64,000 nucleotides of DNA from an uncultured Lachnospira sp. (GCA_944381165.1 CALWKC010000001.1:1-64000); one strand, 5' to 3'; positions 34,668-45,685 are shown, counted from the stretch's first letter. Numbers and translations are program-made. Notes: generated by a model from the sequence alone, not told the origin.

Positions 34668-34719
34668 GATATTTCAAACTTCCGCATACATAATTAATAA
34701 AAAAATATGCGAAGTTCTC

Positions 34720-35568
34720 ATGAAACATGTAAAAAAAATAATTGCAGTAATAGCTGCGCTTGCAGTTTTGATTAATTTTGAGTTATCATTTTTGAATAAA
34801 AATGAGCATATTCTTTTTGACACATCAATAGACAGTGAAAAATTTGCGGCTATGCAGCTTGATGTATCAATCGAAGCTGTGTCAGAAAATGCCGAAAGAC
34901 TGTCGCTTGAGGCGGGAGAGATGCTCTGTATTGCGCTTTTGATGAACAACTATAATGTGGATGATAATGTATTGGACGGATTACACAAAAATATCTGCAT
35001 ACGAAACAGAAACCGAATGATGCGTTTTAATGACAAGGACTTCAGTTTCTATAAAAATGTCTTAAACGCTCTTTTCGGGGAAATGGTGTATTTTCCCGTA
35101 GCTCGGTCGCTTAATGACGATTCATGGGTGAATTATGTCGATTCCTGGGGATATTCGAGAACATACGGGGGCGAGCGGAAACATGAGGGGACTGATATTA
35201 TGTCAGATAAAAATGAGGCAGGTGTAATGCCTGTCGTAGCAGTATGCGGCGGAACAGTCACAAATATGGGCTGGCTGGAGCTTGGAGGTTATCGCGTAGG
35301 CATTTTGTCAGATAACAATATTTATTATTATTATGCACATCTGGATTCTTTTGCCGAGGGACTCTCGGAGGGAGCTGCGGTAAGTGCGGGACAGCTTCTG
35401 GGGTATATGGGAGATACAGGCTACAGCAAAATAGAGGGAACAAGAGGAAAATTTGACGTGCATCTTCATTTTGGAATTTATATAACAAAGGACGGGGAGG
35501 AACATGCTATAAATCCCTATTACCTGCTCAAAAACATCAGCAACAAAATACTGTATTATCAGTATTAA
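34720..35568 (+). CDS. M23-family metallopeptidase (LytM domain), membrane-anchored
   Basis: A 283-residue protein with one N-terminal membrane segment (about residues 5-20) and a C-terminal LytM/M23 domain. The zinc ligands are seen in HEGTDIM (near residue 149) and HLHFGIY (near 253), so the site is complete. Such enzymes cut peptidoglycan cross-bridges or act with cell-division or sporulation partners. The start is uncertain: the frame opens at 34666, but ATG 34720 gives a normal signal-anchor; neither has a strong ribosome binding site. It is divergent from ylbJ with almost no room between them. Confidence 0.85.
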   Translation: MKHVKKIIAVIAALAVLINFELSFLNKNEHILFDTSIDSEKFAAMQLDVSIEAVSENAERLSLEAGEMLCIALLMNNYNVDDNVLDGLHKNICIRNRNRMMRFNDKDFSFYKNVLNALFGEMVYFPVARSLNDDSWVNYVDSWGYSRTYGGERKHEGTDIMSDKNEAGVMPVVAVCGGTVTNMGWLELGGYRVGILSDNNIYYYYAHLDSFAEGLSEGAAVSAGQLLGYMGDTGYSKIEGTRGKFDVHLHFGIYITKDGEEHAINPYYLLKNISNKILYYQY

Positions 35569-35573
35569 GTATG

Positions 35574-35790
35574 GTATAATAGCGTCAGCGAGCTGACGCT
35601 ATTATACTCGCGCATTAATTTTTGCGTCCACCGCAAAAATTAGAGCGCTTAAAATCCGCCGGAGGCTTCATGTCCGCCTTGCGGACATGTTATAACGTGC
35701 ACAAGGTGCACATTAATTTTTGCAGACGGTACAGAAGCAGATGAGAAACCGCCTACGCGGATTTCTCATCGCCTCTTTGCGACAAGTCGC
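35574..35790. repeat. Cluster of six consecutive hairpins
   Basis: Six palindromes lie side by side between the M23 gene and rsmF: a 16-pair stem with a GA loop (35574-35607), AATTTTTGCG/CGCAAAAATT (35617-35641), CATGTCCGC/GCGGACATG (35669-35689), two GTGCAC halves (35697-35711), a 13-pair stem with one bulge (35740-35770), and GCGAC/GTCGC (35779-35790). No reading frame is likely. The last hairpin and the following 20 bases recur before rimM at 18757. Confidence 0.8.
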
Positions 35791-35808
35791 TCAGAAATGG
35801 AGATTAAT

Positions 35809-37212
35809 ATGAATTTGCCGGAACAATATCTTAAAAATATGAGAGAAATGCTGGGGGATGATTTTGAGGCTTATCTTGACAGCTTTAACGAAAGCAGGCT
35901 ATATGGGCTGCGCATCAATACGCTTAAAATATCAGTCGAAGATTTTTTGAAAATAAGTCCCTTTAAACTTGAGCCGATTCCGTGGGTCGAAAACGGCTTT
36001 TATTTCAGCGAGGAGGACAAGCCGGCAAAGCACCCATATTATTTTGCGGGCCTGTACTACATACAGGAGCCCAGCGCAATGACTCCTGCCAATGTTTTGC
36101 CGATAGATAAAGGCGATATTGTATTTGATATGTGTGCCGCACCGGGTGGAAAGTCTACCGAGCTTGGAGCAAAGCTTGAGGGAACAGGCCTTCTTGTGAC
36201 CAACGACATAAGTAATTCCAGAGCCAAAGCGCTTCTTAAAAATGTCGAGGTGTTCGGCATACCCAATGTATATGTTTTAAGTGAAGACCCTAAAACAATA
36301 GCTCCCCGTTTTAAAAACTTTTTTGATAAGATTTTAATTGACGCACCGTGTTCGGGCGAGGGAATGTTCAGAAAGGACAATAAGCTTATAAAAAGCTGGG
36401 AGAAGACCGGACCTGAATTTTATTCCGTAATTCAGCGGGAGATAATCCTTCTTGGAGCTGATATGTTAAAGCCGGGAGGGAAAATGCTTTACTCGACATG
36501 TACGTTTTCAAGGACGGAGGATGAGGAGACAGTGCGCTGGCTTCTTGAGAACAGGAGCGATATGCGCCTGACGGATATAAAACCGTATGAGGGTTTTTCT
36601 GAGGGCTATGTATATGATGAGGAAACCGCGAAAATGCACATGGAAAAGACTGTGCGAATTTTTCCGCACAAAATGGCGGGAGAAGGACATTTTGTCGCTT
36701 TGTTTGAGAAGGAGAGCGATGAGGACAGCTCTCTATTTAAGGGAGACGGTATAGAACACAGACAGCCGCAGAACAAAATTCCGGATGAGCTGTCAGATTT
36801 TATAGACAAGTTAAACCGGGGGACATTAGATTTTAAGGTGGAAAGCAAAAATATTTCAGTGAGGGACAGCTATGTTTATCTTTGCTCACCGCTTATGCCT
36901 GAACTGAAAGGCTTAAGGACGATGCGCACAGGGCTTTTGCTGGGAGAGCTTAAGAAGAACAGATTTGAGCCGAGCCAGGCTCTTGCAATGGCATTAAAAT
37001 CATGTGACTACCCGGATGTCATAAGTCTGCCTGAGAATGATGAGAGAGTTGTCAAATACTTAAAAGGAGAGACGCTTGATTTGCCCGAATTTGAAAATAA
37101 TACATCGGACGGATGGAATCTGTTCTGTATTGACGGCTATCCGCTCGGCTGGGGCAAATTTAAAAACGGCACGCTTAAAAATAAATATCTTGCGGGCTGG
37201 CGTTGGATGTAA
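35809..37212 (+). CDS. rsmF: RsmB/RsmF-family 16S rRNA (cytosine-C5)-methyltransferase
   Basis: A 467-residue NOL1/NOP2/sun family enzyme. SAM motif I is CAAPGGKSTELGAKL (near residue 110); the two catalytic cysteines are in DAPCSGEGMFRKD and STCTFSRTEDEE. The C-terminal 150 residues form a PUA-like extension typical of RsmF. GGAG precedes ATG 35809. The leader carries the hairpin cluster described separately. The stop overlaps the beginning of the next pseudouridine synthase frame. Confidence 0.93.
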   Translation: MNLPEQYLKNMREMLGDDFEAYLDSFNESRLYGLRINTLKISVEDFLKISPFKLEPIPWVENGFYFSEEDKPAKHPYYFAGLYYIQEPSAMTPANVLPIDKGDIVFDMCAAPGGKSTELGAKLEGTGLLVTNDISNSRAKALLKNVEVFGIPNVYVLSEDPKTIAPRFKNFFDKILIDAPCSGEGMFRKDNKLIKSWEKTGPEFYSVIQREIILLGADMLKPGGKMLYSTCTFSRTEDEETVRWLLENRSDMRLTDIKPYEGFSEGYVYDEETAKMHMEKTVRIFPHKMAGEGHFVALFEKESDEDSSLFKGDGIEHRQPQNKIPDELSDFIDKLNRGTLDFKVESKNISVRDSYVYLCSPLMPELKGLRTMRTGLLLGELKKNRFEPSQALAMALKSCDYPDVISLPENDERVVKYLKGETLDLPEFENNTSDGWNLFCIDGYPLGWGKFKNGTLKNKYLAGWRWM

Positions 37213-37214
37213 TT

Positions 37215-37940
37215 ATGGGGTTATTAAGACTTGATAAATATCTGTCTGATATGAAGACCGGCACACGAAGCCAGGTGAAAGAATACATACGCAAAGGACG
37301 TGTACGCATAGACGGACGCATAGTGCGTTCTCCCGAATATAAGGTAGACACTGCAAGCCAGCGTGTTCATCTTGATAATCAGGAGGTTGGATACACTGAC
37401 ATGGAGTATTATATGCTCAACAAACCAGCCGGTGTGCTTACCGCTACAACCGACAGGCATGCCAGAACGGTGCTTGATTTAATGAATGTACGGCGGAAGG
37501 ATTTATTTCCTGTAGGGCGGCTTGATAAGGATACAGAGGGACTTCTGCTTATCACAAATGACGGCGCTCTCGCTCACAGCCTGCTGTCGCCCAAAAAGCA
37601 TGTGGACAAGGTTTATTATGCAAAGGTATCCGGAATAATAAGAGAAGATACGGTTAAGGCATTTTCGGACGGACTTAAAATTGACGATGATTTTACCGCT
37701 ATGCCTGCGGTTTTGGAAATTATGGAATACGATGAAAAAAATAATCTTACTGAAGTAAATGTAACAATAAGAGAAGGCAAATTTCATCAGATAAAAAGAA
37801 TGTTCGAGTCGGTCGGAAGCGAGGTCGTTTATCTGAAACGGCTTTCAATGGGAACGCTTCAGCTCGACGAGGCTTTGGAAGCGGGCGAGTACCGCGAGCT
37901 TACATCTTCAGAGCTTGAGGCTTTGAAAAATATTAATTAA
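37215..37940 (+). CDS. RsuA/RluB-family pseudouridine synthase
   Basis: A 241-residue enzyme with an N-terminal S4 RNA-binding domain ([20 protein letters not shown]) and the catalytic motif [17 protein letters not shown] with the active Asp near residue 103. Length suits RsuA (16S position 516) slightly better than RluB, but the target is not decided by sequence. ATG 37215 lies 3 bases after the rsmF stop; ATG 37203 inside rsmF is an alternative. Neighbours modify rRNA too. Confidence 0.9.
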   Translation: MGLLRLDKYLSDMKTGTRSQVKEYIRKGRVRIDGRIVRSPEYKVDTASQRVHLDNQEVGYTDMEYYMLNKPAGVLTATTDRHARTVLDLMNVRRKDLFPVGRLDKDTEGLLLITNDGALAHSLLSPKKHVDKVYYAKVSGIIREDTVKAFSDGLKIDDDFTAMPAVLEIMEYDEKNNLTEVNVTIREGKFHQIKRMFESVGSEVVYLKRLSMGTLQLDEALEAGEYRELTSSELEALKNIN

Positions 37941-38008
37941 AAAGGATATATTTGAATGTTAAATGCTCTGGGGTTTACAGGGCATGCGGCATAATAACGG
38001 ACAAAAAT

Positions 38009-39940
38009 ATGTTAAATAATTTTCTTCCTGTCAGCCGGTCGGATATGGAAAAAAGAGGCTGGGAACAGTGTGATTTTGTATATATTACCGGGGATGCCTA
38101 TGTTGACCATTCCTCCTTCGGGCATGCAATTATAAGCAGGGTGCTTGAGGCGTTTGGATATAAGGTCGGTATTATAGCGCAGCCTGACTGGAAAGATAAG
38201 AACAGTGTCACAGCGCTTGGAAGGCCGCGTCTCGGTTTTCTTGTGACATCCGGAAATATGGATTCAATGGTCAATCACTATACAGTAAACAAAAAGCGAC
38301 GCCATTCGGATGCGTACTCGCCGGGCGGGGAAATCGGGAAGCGTCCCGACTATGCTGTTGTTGTGTACTGCAACCTGATTAAACAGACATATAAGGACTG
38401 CCCGATAATCATAGGAGGGATTGAGGCATCGCTGCGCCGTCTTGCGCATTATGATTACTGGTCGGATAAAATAAAGCATTCTGTTCTCATAGATTCAGGC
38501 GCAGATCTGCTTTTATACGGTATGGGGGAGCGTTCTGTAGTTGAGGTGGCTGACGCCTTAGACAGCGGTATTGATGTTTCTGACATAACATATGTGAAGG
38601 GGACGGTTTACCGGGCAAAGAATACTGAAAATCTATATGACTTTATAACCTTACCCGATTATGAGAAGGTTTCCTCTGACAAGCTTGAATATGCAAAGAG
38701 CTTTAAGATACAGCATGAAAATACTGATGCTTTTACCGCAAAGACACTTGTCGAAAAATACAAGGAAAAATGTTACATAGTACAAAACCCTCCGGCTCTT
38801 CCGCTTACTACAACTCAGATGGATGACGTCTATGCTCTTCCGTATATGCGGGCATATCATCCGATGTATGAAAAAATGGGAGGCATTCCGGCGCTGTCAG
38901 AAATTAAATTCAGTATTACCAGCAACCGTGGGTGTTTCGGAGGATGCTCTTTCTGTGCCCTGACATTTCATCAGGGAAGAATTGTGCAGACAAGGAGTCA
39001 TGAGTCAATAGTCGCCGAGGCTGTTTTGATGACTAAGGATAAGGATTTTAAGGGCTATATTCACGATGTAGGAGGCCCTACGGCAAACTTCAGACATCCG
39101 TCATGCAGAAAGCAGCTCACAAAGGGAGTCTGCACAAACCGTCAGTGTCTGTATCCGTCACCGTGTAAAAATCTTACGGTTGACCACAGGGATTATATAA
39201 GCCTTCTCCGAAAGCTCAGGAATATTGATGGCGTTAAAAAGGTATTTATCCGTTCAGGAATACGTTTTGACTATTGCATGGCAGACCACGACGATTTGTT
39301 TTTGTCTGAACTGTGCAAACATCATATAAGCGGACAGCTCAGAGTTGCTCCGGAACATATAAGCGATAATGTGCTGAAATATATGGGAAAACCATCAAAC
39401 GGAGTTTATCAGTCATTTATTAAAAGATACCAGAGGATAAACGCAAAGACAGGAAAGGAACAGTTCATCGTTCCGTACCTTATGTCGTCGCATCCAGGCT
39501 CGACAATGAAAGAAGCGATTGAGCTTGCCGAATATATTCGGGATTTGGGCTATATGCCTGAGCAGGTGCAGGATTTTTATCCGACACCTTCGACACTCTC
39601 GACATGCATGTATTACACTGGCGTTGACCCGAGGACAATGCAGCCTGTGTACACGCCTGTGTCACCGCATGAGAAGGCTATGCAGCGGGCGCTTATCCAG
39701 TACAAAAAGCCGGAGAATTATGATTTGGTAAAGGAAGCGCTTATAAAATACGGACGTACCGACCTTATAGGCTTTGATAAAAAATGTCTTATACCGCCGA
39801 GGAAGCTTAAGAGCTCAGATGCTTATGCCAAGACGCAGCCAGTGAAGAGACAGCGGATTAACGCTTCCCGCAATAAAATACAGCACGCAGGAAACGGCAG
39901 AAAGGATAATAACATTAATGGAAAAAAGAAAAAAAGGTGA
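38009..39940 (+). CDS. YgiQ-family radical SAM protein
   Basis: A large radical SAM protein (643 residues from ATG 38009). The [4Fe-4S] motif is CFGGCSFC (CxxxCxxC, near residue 310), preceded by an N-terminal domain beginning [16 protein letters not shown] and [11 protein letters not shown] second cysteine group CRKQ...[14 protein letters not shown] follows. The reaction of the YgiQ family is unknown. The frame also opens at TTG 37952 with a good AAAGGA site, which would add 19 unconserved residues. It overlaps the next gene by 23 bases. Confidence 0.9.
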   Translation: MLNNFLPVSRSDMEKRGWEQCDFVYITGDAYVDHSSFGHAIISRVLEAFGYKVGIIAQPDWKDKNSVTALGRPRLGFLVTSGNMDSMVNHYTVNKKRRHSDAYSPGGEIGKRPDYAVVVYCNLIKQTYKDCPIIIGGIEASLRRLAHYDYWSDKIKHSVLIDSGADLLLYGMGERSVVEVADALDSGIDVSDITYVKGTVYRAKNTENLYDFITLPDYEKVSSDKLEYAKSFKIQHENTDAFTAKTLVEKYKEKCYIVQNPPALPLTTTQMDDVYALPYMRAYHPMYEKMGGIPALSEIKFSITSNRGCFGGCSFCALTFHQGRIVQTRSHESIVAEAVLMTKDKDFKGYIHDVGGPTANFRHPSCRKQLTKGVCTNRQCLYPSPCKNLTVDHRDYISLLRKLRNIDGVKKVFIRSGIRFDYCMADHDDLFLSELCKHHISGQLRVAPEHISDNVLKYMGKPSNGVYQSFIKRYQRINAKTGKEQFIVPYLMSSHPGSTMKEAIELAEYIRDLGYMPEQVQDFYPTPSTLSTCMYYTGVDPRTMQPVYTPVSPHEKAMQRALIQYKKPENYDLVKEALIKYGRTDLIGFDKKCLIPPRKLKSSDAYAKTQPVKRQRINASRNKIQHAGNGRKDNNINGKKKKR

Positions 39941-40562
39941 TTTCGGCTATTTGAGATACCGAAAAAAAATAAATCTTATAAAAATGCTTGCCGCATTTGC
40001 GGTAGTTGCAGCAGTTCTAATTATTGGACTTGTGGTTTATAAGACGCGGGCAAATGCATTTACCGTTGCGGCTATTGTTCTCGTTCTGCCTGCGGCAAAA
40101 ATGGCTGTCGGGTATTTTGTGGTAATGCCGCACAATTCTGCGTCAAAGGAATTAAAGGCAAAACTTAAGGCTGAGTCCGGAGGGCTTGGAATATATTATG
40201 ACCTGATATTTTCCAACAGTAAAAAACCGATAGGAACTCAGGCGGTTGCTGTTTCCGAGACTGCAGTAATAGCGCTTTCCGATGAGAAGAAGGCGGATAA
40301 AAAGCTTTTTGAGACAAGCCTTAAAGAATTTATGCAAAATGACGGCCGTAAAGTTAATGTTACGCTGTATTTTGACGAAAAGCAGTTCCTTTCAAGGGCG
40401 AAAAAGCTTTCGGACAGTCTGGCGTGCTCAGATGAGAGCGGCAAAAAAGAAAAAAATGAAAATGATAAGAGTTCATACGATAAAAATTCTGACGGAACGC
40501 GCAGCGCTGATAATATGACCATTCAAAAAAATGCGCATTCACTGCTTGGCATGTGTCTGTAA
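39918..40562 (+). CDS. Two-helix membrane protein of unknown function
   Basis: A 214-residue protein: basic N-terminus ([17 protein letters not shown]), two membrane segments (about 23-41 and 47-70), then a cytoplasmic alpha/beta domain and a charged Lys/Asp/Ser-rich stretch near the end, finishing [11 protein letters not shown] do not recognise a family motif. It overlaps the ygiQ-like gene by 23 bases and stands 36 bases before an RluA-type gene, so it belongs to this operon. Confidence 0.7.
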   Translation: MEKRKKGDFGYLRYRKKINLIKMLAAFAVVAAVLIIGLVVYKTRANAFTVAAIVLVLPAAKMAVGYFVVMPHNSASKELKAKLKAESGGLGIYYDLIFSNSKKPIGTQAVAVSETAVIALSDEKKADKKLFETSLKEFMQNDGRKVNVTLYFDEKQFLSRAKKLSDSLACSDESGKKEKNENDKSSYDKNSDGTRSADNMTIQKNAHSLLGMCL

Positions 40563-40598
40563 TCTGAATTATTTTTTAGAAGGGAAACCTGATTTTTT

Positions 40599-41624
40599 AT
40601 GAAAGAACTTGTTGTAAGTCCGCTTGAAGCCGGGCAGAGGTTCGACAAATATCTTATAAAATGTATGCCCAATGCTTCTAAAAGTTTTTTGTATAAGATG
40701 CTTCGGAAGAAAAATATTTTATTGAACGGAAAAAAAGCTGACGGAAGTGAAAAAATTTCGTCAGGAGATTGTGTGAAAGTCTTTTTTTCGGATGAAACCT
40801 TTGAAAAATTCACGGGAAATCCAGACAGTGTAAATGGGAAAAAATATGCGAAGGAGCTTTCGCCGATCAAGCTTTCGGTGTTATATGAAAATGACGACTT
40901 TCTTGCGGTAAATAAACCGTCAGGAATGCTCTCGCAAAAAGCGGATAAAAACGATGTATCCTTAGTGGAGCATATAGAAAAATATTTGCTGGACAAGGGG
41001 CATTATAACTCAGCTTCGGCATACAAACCCGGTATATGCAACCGTCTCGACCGCAATACCAGCGGAATAGTCGTGGCTGGAAAATCTGTTGCCGGGCTTC
41101 AGAGAATGTCGCAGGCGTTCCGTGACAGAACAATAGAAAAATATTATATTTGCATTGTAAAGGGAAAGGTGGCAGAAAGAAATTTAATAAACGGATATTT
41201 ATACAAAGATAAGATTTCCAATAAAGTTACGGTTTTTAGCGGTGTAAGCGATATTAATGACAATAAAAAATACTCTGTAATTGAGACCGAATATGTTCCT
41301 GTGTGCGGAAATGACCGCATAACGCTTTTAAAGGTGCACCTTATCACGGGAAAAACGCATCAGATACGCGCTCACCTGGCTTTTGACGGACATCCGATTG
41401 CGGGAGATGAAAAATACGGAGACTTCGGATTAAATAAATATTTCAGAAAAAAATATAATATTACCAGCCAGATGCTTCATGCTTTTGAGCTGAATATTCC
41501 GCAGGACGGGAAAGAAGGACAGCTTTGTATAAAAACGCCTGTGCCGCAAGAATTTATCGATGTTTTAAAGGGAGAAAAATTATGGGTACCTGGAATTCCA
41601 GAGGACTTAGAGGCTCTGCATTAG
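40599..41624 (+). CDS. RluA/RluD-family pseudouridine synthase
   Basis: A 341-residue enzyme with an N-terminal S4 domain (GQRFDKYLIKCMPNASKSF) and the catalytic block CNRLDRNTSGIVVAG (usual HRLDRxTSG; Asp present, first His replaced by Asn). It probably modifies 23S rRNA or tRNA; the target is open. The 3' end overlaps the recU frame by 43 bases. A second RluA-type gene is cut by the window end. Confidence 0.9.
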   Translation: MKELVVSPLEAGQRFDKYLIKCMPNASKSFLYKMLRKKNILLNGKKADGSEKISSGDCVKVFFSDETFEKFTGNPDSVNGKKYAKELSPIKLSVLYENDDFLAVNKPSGMLSQKADKNDVSLVEHIEKYLLDKGHYNSASAYKPGICNRLDRNTSGIVVAGKSVAGLQRMSQAFRDRTIEKYYICIVKGKVAERNLINGYLYKDKISNKVTVFSGVSDINDNKKYSVIETEYVPVCGNDRITLLKVHLITGKTHQIRAHLAFDGHPIAGDEKYGDFGLNKYFRKKYNITSQMLHAFELNIPQDGKEGQLCIKTPVPQEFIDVLKGEKLWVPGIPEDLEALH

Positions 41625-42112
41625 AGGATTTTATAAATTTAAGCAATGAAAAATATCACGCGTCGGGTCTTGGTCTTATTCAGAAAATACCTACTCCGAT
41701 AAAACCGATTCATATTGATAAGGAAACGCGTCATATTACGCTTGCATATTTTGACCAGAAAAGTACAGTGGACTATATAGGCGTAGTTCAGGGAATTCCC
41801 GTGTGTTTTGATGCAAAGGAGACAGCCGTTGATACTTTTCCGCTTCAGAACATACATCCTCACCAGATAAAATTTATGTCTGATTTTGAGAAACAGCAGG
41901 GAATAGCGTTTATTATTTTGTATTTTTCTTCCAGAGATGAGTTTTATTATATACCATTTTGTGATATAATATATTTTTGGGACAGGGGGCAGAATGGAGG
42001 AAGAAAGAGCTTCACATATGACGAGGTGGACAAAAATTATCGGATACACAGCTCAAAAGGAGTGCTGGTGCACTATCTTGAAACGCTGCAGAGAGATATA
42101 ATGTCCAGATAA
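41582..42112 (+). CDS. recU: Holliday junction resolvase RecU
   Basis: A 176-residue Firmicutes-type junction resolvase. Core pieces: RGLRGSALEDFINLSNEKY, DYIGVVQGIPVCFDAKET (catalytic Asp and the E/K-type acidic positions) and HPHQIKFMSDFEKQQG. It resolves recombination intermediates in DNA repair and chromosome segregation. GGGAGAAA precedes ATG 41582, inside the end of the pseudouridine synthase gene. The usual neighbour pbpA/ponA is absent. Confidence 0.93.
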   Translation: MGTWNSRGLRGSALEDFINLSNEKYHASGLGLIQKIPTPIKPIHIDKETRHITLAYFDQKSTVDYIGVVQGIPVCFDAKETAVDTFPLQNIHPHQIKFMSDFEKQQGIAFIILYFSSRDEFYYIPFCDIIYFWDRGQNGGRKSFTYDEVDKNYRIHSSKGVLVHYLETLQRDIMSR

Positions 42113-42200
42113 ATATATGTTAGCTTAAGAAATTCTGAGGATTTATGCGCGCATAGAGAACATCGGCGCGCAGAAGTAAAGAGAGGAACGGAGAGGTGCT

Positions 42201-43469
42201 ATGGAAAAAAACATTATAGAAAAATATGAGCTGATTGACGGTCATGCAATTATCGATACTAATTATAACATTATTACGGCAAATGAAGAGATGTACCGTT
42301 TTATAGGGATTTCAACCGTCAATTCTATAATGGAATCCATACATCAGGTTGATTTGGACGATTTTATTGATGTGGCGCACCATTTAAGAGAGGGACAGGA
42401 GACAGATATGGTTCTGAGGATGAGGCGCTCAGACAATTCATACCGCTGGATTCTCCTTCACATTGCACGGTTCCAGTTTAAATCGACCAGCAATGCCTTT
42501 GAATATTTTGAATTATCGGCGTCAGATATTCTTGCGCTGCACAAGCAGAACGATATTCTTCAGAATAATATGCAGAGCTTCAGGCATCTTCTGGCAATGG
42601 AGAACGAGCTGTTTTTTATATACGATTATAAAACCCATAATTATAAAATAAACAACTTTATAGATAATGAAATTCACAATCTTATTGACATGGATGTAAA
42701 CGAACTTATGAAAATGATTGCGGACGAGCATTTGATTTCTGAGGATACCATGGACGAATACAACGCTTTTATAAGAGATATGGAGCAGGCATCAGTCTCG
42801 TATACGCATTCGTTCAAGACTAATATACTGACAAAAAAAGCTGAATATGACCTCATTGAGGTTAAAGTGACAACGATATATATAAGTAATAAGCCGAGCA
42901 AGGCTGTAGGAAGTGTCAGAAATCTCACAAACGCTCAAAATTATACCAGCATCAATACATATAATCATGAAAGCGCGAAGAGCAGTTTTACCTCTTCTGA
43001 TATTTATCAGTTCTGTAGAAATAATATATTATATAATCCTATGGGAGAGTTCACACTTATACTTTTGGAGATTGACAATTTTGACAAATATGAGATTGAG
43101 GACGGAAAGGATTATGCTGACAGCATTTTGTATACAACTGTGCAGACGGCAAAGCAAATGGTTTCATACAGAGGGATAGTGTGTGAAATAAAGCGCAATC
43201 TGATTTGTATTGCAATACGCGATATAAATGCAGAGGTTAGTCTCAGGTCTTTTCTTGAAGCGCTGAGAAATCAGATTTCATGGAATGTGCTGTTGATGAA
43301 CTCAAAGCGCAATATTACATTTTCAATAGGTATTTCGAGGTATCCTCAGAACGGCTCTGAGCTTGAACTTGTAAATAAAAAGCTGTACCGCGCGATGGAT
43401 ATTGTACATGAGAGGGGCAGAAACAGATATATAATATACCGTGAGCATCTTCACGGAGATATAAGCTGA
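42201..43469 (+). CDS. PAS-domain protein with degenerate GGDEF domain
   Basis: A 422-residue soluble protein. A PAS domain (about residues 10-110) is followed by a second PAS-like region (about 125-235) and a C-terminal domain of about 150 residues with the fold signature of GGDEF proteins, ending SIGISRYPQNGSELELVNKKLYRAMDIVHERGRNRYII. At the place of the RxGGDEF active site the sequence reads GIVCEIKRNLICIAI, so diguanylate cyclase activity is not expected. It may be a signal-binding or GTP-binding regulator. Stands alone, 88 bases after recU. Confidence 0.8.
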   Translation: MEKNIIEKYELIDGHAIIDTNYNIITANEEMYRFIGISTVNSIMESIHQVDLDDFIDVAHHLREGQETDMVLRMRRSDNSYRWILLHIARFQFKSTSNAFEYFELSASDILALHKQNDILQNNMQSFRHLLAMENELFFIYDYKTHNYKINNFIDNEIHNLIDMDVNELMKMIADEHLISEDTMDEYNAFIRDMEQASVSYTHSFKTNILTKKAEYDLIEVKVTTIYISNKPSKAVGSVRNLTNAQNYTSINTYNHESAKSSFTSSDIYQFCRNNILYNPMGEFTLILLEIDNFDKYEIEDGKDYADSILYTTVQTAKQMVSYRGIVCEIKRNLICIAIRDINAEVSLRSFLEALRNQISWNVLLMNSKRNITFSIGISRYPQNGSELELVNKKLYRAMDIVHERGRNRYIIYREHLHGDIS

Positions 43470-43534
43470 GATATGCCGTAAAAATAAATCGTCGCTGTAA
43501 CCGGAGGGAGAGACATAATTGTGTCAGGTGCAAG

Positions 43535-43563
43535 TTGACATAAAAATATGTATCCTGTATAAT
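43535..43563 (+). promoter_or_regulatory. Consensus promoter of the histidine operon
   Basis: Perfect TTGACA (43535-43540), 17-base spacer and perfect TATAAT (43558-43563). The leader to hisZ is about 115 bases and contains one hairpin near 43575-43608; I see neither a T-box nor a run of histidine codons. Confidence 0.85.
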
Positions 43564-43683
43564 TTGTACAGTTTTATTGCGCTATCACGTTACTACGATA
43601 AAGCGACGGAGCAGAAAAATTAAAAATACAAAAACTGCATTATATATATTAAAAGCGCAGATAACGCAGGAAAGGCAAAGAAA

Positions 43684-44994
43684 ATGAAAAAGGATTTGTT
43701 ACATACACCGGAGGGAGTCCGGGACATTTACAATGGGGAATGCGTGAGAAAATCAGTAATTCAGAACAGGCTTCACGATGTATGTCTGCATTACGGATAT
43801 AATGATATTCAGACGCCTACTATTGAATTTTTTGACGTTTTTAACAAAGAACGCGGTAGTGTTCCGTCTAATGAGATGTTTAAGCTGTTTGACAGATACG
43901 GAAACACGCTCGTATTAAGGCCTGATATGACGCCTTCAATAGCGAGGACTGCGGCAAAGTATTTTTCTGAAAACATTCTGCCGGTAAAGCTTTGCTATTC
44001 CGGAAATACGTTCATCAATGTGAGCAAATATTATCAGGGCAAGCTTAAAGAAAACACAATGATTGGAGCTGAGCTTATAGGAGACGATTCTATTGACGCC
44101 GATTTTGAAATCGTGTCAATGGTAATAGACTGTATGAAAAATGCAGGCATAACCGAGTTCCAGGTTGAAATAGGAAACGTATCATTTTTCAGAGGGCTTT
44201 TGAATGAAGCGGGAATAAGCGGAGATGATGAGGAAAATCTTGTATCCCTTATCCAGGAAAAAAATTATTTCGGAGTGGAAGAGCTTCTTGCCTCATTAAA
44301 TATTGACAGGCATATTTCAGATGTACTGCTTGCCCTTCCTCAGCTGTTCGGCTCTGTTGAGGTGCTTGAGAAAGCGAGGGGGCTGACAGACAATAAAGAG
44401 TGTCTTGCTGCGATTGACCGTCTGTATTCATTATACAATCTTTGCAGTATTACGGGGGCTGATAAGTATATTTCGTTTGATTTGGGAGAATTAAGCAATC
44501 ACGGCTACTATACGGGCATTGTTTTCCATGCATACACATTTGGAACAGGTGAGCCTGTAATCGGCGGCGGACGTTACGACAGACTTATGGGACAGTTTGG
44601 CGGAGATAAGGCTGCTATCGGTTTTTCTATTACGCTTGACAGCCTTATGGCGGCAATCAACCGTCAGAATATAGATATTCCTGTCGATATAAACGGAACG
44701 CTTCTCGTATATCAAAGAGAATGCCTTCCGCAGGCAGTGAGTCTTGCAGATAAACTCAGAAAAATGGATATTCCGGTTTGTATGATTGCGTACAACAGTG
44801 AAAAAACAAACGCGCAGTACTGTGAATATGCATCAAATTCACAGCTTGAGAATGTTGTTTTTCTTCCGTCATGCGGCGATACGACAGGATTTGGAGAGGA
44901 ATTCGGCAGGCTGAAGGTGAATATAATCAGAGCTGACGACAATACCGATGAAAAAATAATAACTATAGATGAACTGCTGGGAGGTAAATATTGA
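43684..44994 (+). CDS. hisZ: ATP phosphoribosyltransferase regulatory subunit HisZ
   Basis: A 436-residue class II histidyl-tRNA-synthetase-like protein without aminoacylation function. It starts [20 protein letters not shown] and has the HisRS-type pieces [11 protein letters not shown] and [13 protein letters not shown]. HisZ is needed with the short HisG and mediates histidine feedback. Its presence with a short hisG in one operon fits this class. The stop overlaps the hisG start by one base. Confidence 0.95.
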   Translation: MKKDLLHTPEGVRDIYNGECVRKSVIQNRLHDVCLHYGYNDIQTPTIEFFDVFNKERGSVPSNEMFKLFDRYGNTLVLRPDMTPSIARTAAKYFSENILPVKLCYSGNTFINVSKYYQGKLKENTMIGAELIGDDSIDADFEIVSMVIDCMKNAGITEFQVEIGNVSFFRGLLNEAGISGDDEENLVSLIQEKNYFGVEELLASLNIDRHISDVLLALPQLFGSVEVLEKARGLTDNKECLAAIDRLYSLYNLCSITGADKYISFDLGELSNHGYYTGIVFHAYTFGTGEPVIGGGRYDRLMGQFGGDKAAIGFSITLDSLMAAINRQNIDIPVDINGTLLVYQRECLPQAVSLADKLRKMDIPVCMIAYNSEKTNAQYCEYASNSQLENVVFLPSCGDTTGFGEEFGRLKVNIIRADDNTDEKIITIDELLGGKY

Positions 44995-45644
44995 TGAGAT
45001 ATATTACAATAGCTCTCTCAAAAGGGCGTCTGGCAAAAAAGGCGCTTGAAATTTTTGAACATATAGGAATTACATGCGACGAAATGAAGGACGAAAATAC
45101 AAGAAAGCTGATTTTTACAAATGAGGAGTTGGGGCTTAAATTTTTCCTGGCAAAGCCATCAGATGTTCCTACATATGTCGAGTACGGTGCGGCTGACATC
45201 GGGATTGTCGGAAAAGACACAATTTTAGAGGAGGGGCGCACGCTCTACGAAGTATATGATTTAAAAATAGGAAAATGTAAAATGTGCGTTTGCGGTCCTG
45301 CGGCTGCCAAAGAAAAGCTTAAGCATCATGAGCTTATACGAGTGGCTTCAAAATATCCTAATATCGCGAAGGATTATTTTTACAACAAAAAGCACCAGAC
45401 GGTTGAGATTATTAAGCTGAACGGCTCCGTGGAGCTGGCGCCGATAGTCGGGCTTGCAGAGGTTATCGTTGATATTGTGGAGACGGGGGCTACTCTTAAG
45501 GAGAACGGCCTTGAGGTGCTTGAGGAAATATGTCCGCTCTCGGCGAGAATGGTTGTAAATCAGGTCAGCATGAAAATGGAAAATGAAAGAATTAACAAAA
45601 TTATCACCGATTTGCGCGATTTTATGGAAAAACAGAATTATTAA
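44994..45644 (+). CDS. hisG: ATP phosphoribosyltransferase catalytic subunit, short form
   Basis: First step of histidine synthesis (PRPP + ATP). The 216-residue short form lacks the C-terminal regulatory domain and so needs HisZ. Motifs [19 protein letters not shown] and [15 protein letters not shown] (the PRPP-binding loop) are present. GGAGG before ATG 44994; the one-base overlap TGATG with hisZ suggests coupled translation. Confidence 0.97.
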   Translation: MRYITIALSKGRLAKKALEIFEHIGITCDEMKDENTRKLIFTNEELGLKFFLAKPSDVPTYVEYGAADIGIVGKDTILEEGRTLYEVYDLKIGKCKMCVCGPAAAKEKLKHHELIRVASKYPNIAKDYFYNKKHQTVEIIKLNGSVELAPIVGLAEVIVDIVETGATLKENGLEVLEEICPLSARMVVNQVSMKMENERINKIITDLRDFMEKQNY

Positions 45645-45685
45645 TTATTTCACCGCGATAAACCGCTTCGGAATGGAGGAAAAAT

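Noticed and set aside
43564..43683. T-box or histidine-codon attenuator before hisZ
   Set aside because: I found no TGGNACC-like T-box core, no His-rich leader frame and no terminator with T run in the leader.
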